From: JAGVWJ01 sp964588555
Lineage (GTDB): Archaea; Micrarchaeota; Micrarchaeia; Anstonellales; Bilamarchaeaceae
Direction of reading: 5' to 3'
Length of the DNA stretch: 64,000 nt
Assembly: GCA_964588555.1 (NCBI GenBank)
Contig: CAZPPT010000007.1
Coordinates: forward strand, 1 to 64,000
Position numbers and translations under genes: made by a program. The notes under the pieces are model-generated. The model searched no databases, was not told the origin of the DNA, and worked only from the letters and a program-made list of their open reading frames with translations. Numbering within the stretch: the stretch's first letter is position 1; each line of letters opens with the position of its first letter. Positions 60,880-64,000 of the stretch are shown piece after piece.

Positions 60880-61615
60880 ACGCCTCGGCCAGGTCTTTCT
60901 CCATAATCCGCGCATTTTGGAACGCGAGGCAGAACTTGCAGCAGTTGAAGGAAAAACCGTTCTTGAGATAGGCCCCGGAGACGGGCGGCTCACGGAAAAG
61001 TTGCTTCTCCATAACCTGAAAAAAATAATTGTGGTTGAGAAAGATACGCGATTTGCCGACCAACTAAGAAATAAATTTGAACTCGATTCCCGAATAGAAA
61101 TCGTTAATGCAGATATTCTTGAGTATCCGATTCCGGCGGTTGATGTGGTTATCGGTAACATTCCATATTACATCTCGTCCCCAATTATCTTCAGGCTCAA
61201 GGAGGTTTCATTCGGACGCGCACTTCTTATTGTCCAGAAAGAATTTGCAGAAAAGATGGTTGCAAAACCAAACGATTCAAATTATGGGAGATTAAGCGTT
61301 ACTTCCCAATTATTTTTTACTGTCGAATACGTCATGACGGTCCCGAAGATGTTTTTTTCCCCGCCCCCAAAGGTTGACTCCGCGCTTATTACATTGGTTC
61401 CCACCGGCACGGTTGTATCTGCCCAGGCCGAAGAACTTATCAACCTTTTATTTCAACATAAGAACCAGACCGTACGAAGCGCACTAAAACACGCAAAGAA
61501 ATGGAATATAGGCGAGCTGGAAGTTCTTGGTTCGTTTCTTTCACGGCGCGTCCGTACACTGGCTAAAGAGGAATGCCTTGCGATTGCGAATCTGCTGGAA
61601 AAGCAGGGTTTATAA
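60866..61615 (+). CDS. rsmA: 16S rRNA dimethyladenosine transferase (KsgA/RsmA)
   Basis: A 249-residue KsgA: LGQVFLHNPRILEREAELA, motif I VLEIGPGDGRLTEKLL, motif IV VIGNIPYYISSPIIF and the C-terminal FFSPPPKVDSALI. It dimethylates two adenosines near the 3' end of 16S rRNA. It is coupled to the upstream DUF357 gene. Confidence 0.95.
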   Translation: MKQLKRLGQVFLHNPRILEREAELAAVEGKTVLEIGPGDGRLTEKLLLHNLKKIIVVEKDTRFADQLRNKFELDSRIEIVNADILEYPIPAVDVVIGNIPYYISSPIIFRLKEVSFGRALLIVQKEFAEKMVAKPNDSNYGRLSVTSQLFFTVEYVMTVPKMFFSPPPKVDSALITLVPTGTVVSAQAEELINLLFQHKNQTVRSALKHAKKWNIGELEVLGSFLSRRVRTLAKEECLAIANLLEKQGL

Positions 61616-61639
61616 TTATAACTTACCATATTTAGTAAC

Positions 61640-62170
61640 ATGTTTTTCCGTAAGCTGTCAAAACGCCCATCCGTTCCCGTACGTGTTGTATCTGCATTAC
61701 TTGCCTTTTCATTGCATTTCGCGTGCAAAAAGGAGGAAATTGCCTCGTCCCATTGTATTTTTCAAATTAATTCAGGAATTGCCTTGCTTAGCCACGGCAA
61801 GGGAAGCGGCATTAAGCTTGATATTGACGAAGAGGACATACGGGATGTGCGTGCAACCTATTGCACACGCTCCTATTCAGCGATAATTGCCAAAAATACT
61901 GTTTCCATTTCGCTTGGGCAAAACGATCTTATATGGGGGAGGCAAACGCTTGGCAGAACTTCGATTCATTATCAGTTGCACCTCGTGCGCCGGGTTGAGC
62001 GTGTACCTGGCATATATACTGCAGTGCCCATTTCATTTGAACAGTTTGGCGGGATAAAAAAAACAGCCCAAAAAGCTGACGACTTGCTCGTCCATACCGT
62101 TAATGGAAGCATGTTTTCCATCACCGTAACGCTTTCTGATGAGCGGGCAATCATCGTCAAGGAGAAATAA
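61640..62170 (+). CDS. Hypothetical exported or membrane-anchored protein
   Basis: A 176-residue protein with a hydrophobic N-terminal segment (VRVVSALLAFSLHFAC29) that could be a signal anchor or a weak lipobox. The remaining part is strand-rich (SYSAIIAKNTVSISLG, SMFSITVTLSDERAIIV). No family recognised. It is followed 28 bases later by another unknown gene. Confidence 0.6.
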   Translation: MFFRKLSKRPSVPVRVVSALLAFSLHFACKKEEIASSHCIFQINSGIALLSHGKGSGIKLDIDEEDIRDVRATYCTRSYSAIIAKNTVSISLGQNDLIWGRQTLGRTSIHYQLHLVRRVERVPGIYTAVPISFEQFGGIKKTAQKADDLLVHTVNGSMFSITVTLSDERAIIVKEK

Positions 62171-62198
62171 TTTTAAACGTATGAGGGGATCTATAAAT

Positions 62199-62801
62199 AT
62201 GTCCGGGCCTGCACCAGCTTTTGCGAAAAAACCATCTGAACCAGTGACAAAACTTGTCCGGCTTTCCGACCGCGAAATAAAAAATAGGATCGCGATCGCC
62301 TTTCGGCGGGCAGTGGACGAAACGGTCCGGAGTTTGGAGCGCGAGGGACGTCTACCCGAAGGCATCAGTTCTTCGAAACTTAAAAGAACATTGGCGGGCC
62401 AAAATGGCCAAATTGTCCCGGTTATTTTTTCAATCGTAAAGGCAGGTGTACGGGGGGATCCAAACGCGGTAGAAGCTACTTCTTTTTTACGGTTTCATGA
62501 ATCTGATTTGGGGCACGTCATGAATGTCCTTATTGAAAACCTCCAAAGAGAGATCGGTGTGCCGCTTCCAGAAGGGGGTTTTGACCGGAAGAAAGATTAT
62601 ACGCCAGTTCCGTTTGATAGTGCAAGCGTGCCAAGGGGGCACTTTCCCCTTGTTTTTTATGAAGGACGAAATGAGGGTGAAATTTTGGTAAAGTGGGCAC
62701 CCTGGATCGCACTTGGTACTACTGAAGCGCGAAAGGACGATAACCGGAAGCTTAAGCTTGGGGATTACGTTCCCACACGTATGGATAAAACCACTGGATA
62801 A
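62199..62801 (+). CDS. Hypothetical soluble protein
   Basis: A 200-residue soluble protein starting MSGPAPAFAKKPSEP, mixed helix and strand, with no metal motif or membrane segment. ATG 62199 was preferred because ATTTTAAACG at 62169-62178 is then at leaderless distance; ATG 62181 is also possible. Parts (FHESDLGHVMNVLIENLQRE) suggest a helical bundle. Unknown function. Confidence 0.55.
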   Translation: MSGPAPAFAKKPSEPVTKLVRLSDREIKNRIAIAFRRAVDETVRSLEREGRLPEGISSSKLKRTLAGQNGQIVPVIFSIVKAGVRGDPNAVEATSFLRFHESDLGHVMNVLIENLQREIGVPLPEGGFDRKKDYTPVPFDSASVPRGHFPLVFYEGRNEGEILVKWAPWIALGTTEARKDDNRKLKLGDYVPTRMDKTTG

Positions 62802-62849
62802 ACCTGGCCATTACGACAATCATATAAAGTATGGCATCGGAGTACTTTC

Positions 62850-63077
62850 ATGGCAAGACGCATGGTAAAAAAACAAGGGACTGCCCTTTCTGCAGAACTT
62901 TACTCCATGTCAGAAGCGGCACAGCTGCTTGGCATTTCCGTAGCAGCCCTTAGCAAGCTATCAGATGGTTCAATTATGCGGGTTCCATGGAATGGACGGT
63001 TATATGTGCCTCGTCATGTATTGTCAGAACCATTACAAAGAGCCCCAAGCCGGAGCCCTTCCAAAAAGAAAACATAA
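62850..63077 (+). CDS. Excisionase/MerR-type HTH protein
   Basis: A 75-residue basic protein with a MerR/excisionase-like helix-turn-helix (ELYSMSEAAQLLGISVAALSKLSD) followed by a wing-like GRLYVPRHVL and a basic Ser/Lys tail. Such proteins bind DNA as regulators or recombination directionality factors. No mobile element is evident around it. Its 3' end overlaps the frame of the next gene. Confidence 0.65.
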   Translation: MARRMVKKQGTALSAELYSMSEAAQLLGISVAALSKLSDGSIMRVPWNGRLYVPRHVLSEPLQRAPSRSPSKKKT

Positions 63078-63586
63078 ATGGTGTTCGTCTGGATTTCATT
63101 GACTCGCTTCGCGGCATAAAACGGGAAGGCGGTTTCTCATTCAAATCATTTACGAATAGTGACGACAAGTATACCATTGAGATCCCCATCAACTGGCGCC
63201 TTGTTGGCGTACGGGACGAATACGGCCACTTATTTTCTGACGAAGAACGAAAAGAGGGCATGCTTACCGTGAGAAGCGTGTCCGCACTTTTTTCCAACCT
63301 GGAAAAATACAGTGCTGACCTTGTTGCAGGTATGGAAGAAAAAAGCGGTTACCGGGTTCTCTCACAGCGAGACATTACCATACATAAGAAACATGCGGTG
63401 GAAATCGTTTTCGTTGCAGAGGCAACCGTAAATGGCAAGAAAAAGGATGCGGCAATACTAATGGCAATCATCCATAATCCGGCAACTGCACAATTCTTTT
63501 TACTTAGTTACAGCGTGCTTGAGGAGGATATGAATAAATTGGCAGTCATTTACACGCATGCGCGCGATAGCTTTCAGATTAGTTAA
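62987..63586 (+). CDS. Hypothetical protein, start uncertain
   Basis: A 199-residue frame whose conserved-looking part starts near NGVRLDFIDSLRGIKREGG. The middle (YTIEIPINWRLVG, VSALFSNLEKYS, DAAILMAIIHNPATAQFFLLSYS) resembles PsbP/DUF1795-like small beta proteins. There is no ATG, GTG or TTG between 62987 and the start of the conserved part, and the only ATG overlaps the preceding gene by 91 bases. Either this long overlap is real or the start codon has been lost. Unknown function. Confidence 0.45.
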   Translation: MEWTVICASSCIVRTITKSPKPEPFQKENINGVRLDFIDSLRGIKREGGFSFKSFTNSDDKYTIEIPINWRLVGVRDEYGHLFSDEERKEGMLTVRSVSALFSNLEKYSADLVAGMEEKSGYRVLSQRDITIHKKHAVEIVFVAEATVNGKKKDAAILMAIIHNPATAQFFLLSYSVLEEDMNKLAVIYTHARDSFQIS

Positions 63587-64000
63587 AACAGCCCCTCAAA
63601 CAATCCTTTTTTCGGGGTTTCAGCATCAAATTCCTTAAGCAATTGTTTTTGTTTTTCACTTAGCTTCTTTGGCACCTGCACCGTGAGCCTGACGTACTCA
63701 TCGCCTTGTTTTCGCGTGCGGATATTCGGTAACCCTTCCCCGCGCAGCCTAAATGTCGTATTTGGCTGCGTGCCCGGCGGCACGTGCAGTTTTGCCTTTC
63801 CAAAAAGTGTCGGGACCTCAAGGTCACAGCCAAGCGCGGCCTGTGTAAAGCGTACAGGTACTTCAAGATATAAGTCATCGCCTTCGCGCTCAAACAGTTC
63901 ATGTTTTTTGACATATATGGTAACGTAAAGATCCCCCGACCCCGCAGGCCCTGCTTCACCTAAACCTTCTAAGCGAAGCTGCATCCCATTTTCAATGCCC
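63583..64000 (-). CDS. dnaJ: DnaJ C-terminal part (runs off the right edge)
   Basis: The reverse strand is open to the window edge and shows the C-terminal substrate-binding domains of DnaJ: GDLYVTIYVKKHELFEREGDDLYLEVPVRF, AALGCDLEVPTLFGKAKLHVPPGTQ and FRLRGEGLPNIRT. The J domain and zinc-finger part would lie to the right of the window. DnaJ delivers unfolded proteins to DnaK. Gene tail overlaps the convergent unknown gene by four bases. Confidence 0.92.
   Translation of the reverse strand, partial: GIENGMQLRLEGLGEAGPAGSGDLYVTIYVKKHELFEREGDDLYLEVPVRFTQAALGCDLEVPTLFGKAKLHVPPGTQPNTTFRLRGEGLPNIRTRKQGDEYVRLTVQVPKKLSEKQKQLLKEFDAETPKKGLFEGLF

Overview
The window is archaeal. It carries an Orc1/Cdc6 initiator, archaeal-type S-adenosylmethionine synthetase, class I lysyl-tRNA synthetase, TYW1/Taw1, a stand-alone ATP-PPase subunit of GMP synthase, archaeal riboflavin synthase, endonuclease Q, an Lhr-type helicase and an isolated 5S rRNA gene. 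Starts are either leaderless with a TTTAAA/TTTATA-type box about 22-30 bases upstream, or preceded by GGTG/GGTGAT. The many small unknown proteins, overlapping genes and mix of bacterial-like genes (UppP, RibA, RibD, DnaJ) suggest a small-genome DPANN-type archaeon, perhaps near Diapherotrites or Micrarchaeota; that placement is inference.

Layout: 1-7.4 kb looks like an integrated AT-rich island. It starts beside a truncated orc1/cdc6 gene, carries a three-gene restriction-modification cassette (m6A methyltransferase; PD-(D/E)XK nuclease fused to a second m6A methyltransferase; m5C methyltransferase), a small winged-helix protein and a tyrosine recombinase with a C-terminal zinc ribbon, and ends at a 0.4-kb stretch full of inverted repeats. 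7.8-11.4 kb is core: Ca2+/Na+ exchanger, UppP, tRNA-Val(GAC), MAT. 11.5-17 kb holds a four-gene membrane/KaiC-like operon, a secreted Asn/Thr-rich lipoprotein with a metallopeptidase-like HExxHxxG motif, a SpeD-like protein, a small kinase and a RelBE-type pair. 17-29 kb holds pyrimidine salvage/synthesis, a VIT1-type transporter, a secretion-type ATPase, GMP synthase, SPFH and EndoQ genes. 29-32.3 kb is a complete riboflavin operon (ribB, a ribC-ribH fusion, ribA, ribD). 33-39 kb carries three toxin-antitoxin modules and an Lhr helicase. 39-47.5 kb has an AzgA-type permease, a methyltransferase, a double Lrp-type regulator, TYW1 and an unusual threonyl-tRNA synthetase. 47.5-52.6 kb is mostly unknown genes, including a divergent paralogue pair and a stand-alone LAGLIDADG-like protein. 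52.6-64 kb returns to core genes: purM, Dph6-like, Sua5, LysRS, 5S rRNA, KsgA and a partial dnaJ.

The most striking observations are: (1) a 109-bp two-hairpin element present twice (23062-23170 and 52667-52775), each copy flanked by TTGAT, one copy interrupting a HAD phosphatase gene, with the 22-base loop of the first hairpin exactly inverted between copies and a compensatory base-pair change in the stem; (2) a 934-residue ThrRS that combines an archaeal D-aminoacyl-deacylase-like domain, an inserted YbaK/ProX-like domain and a decayed bacterial N2 editing domain; (3) a single polypeptide fusing archaeal riboflavin synthase to lumazine synthase.
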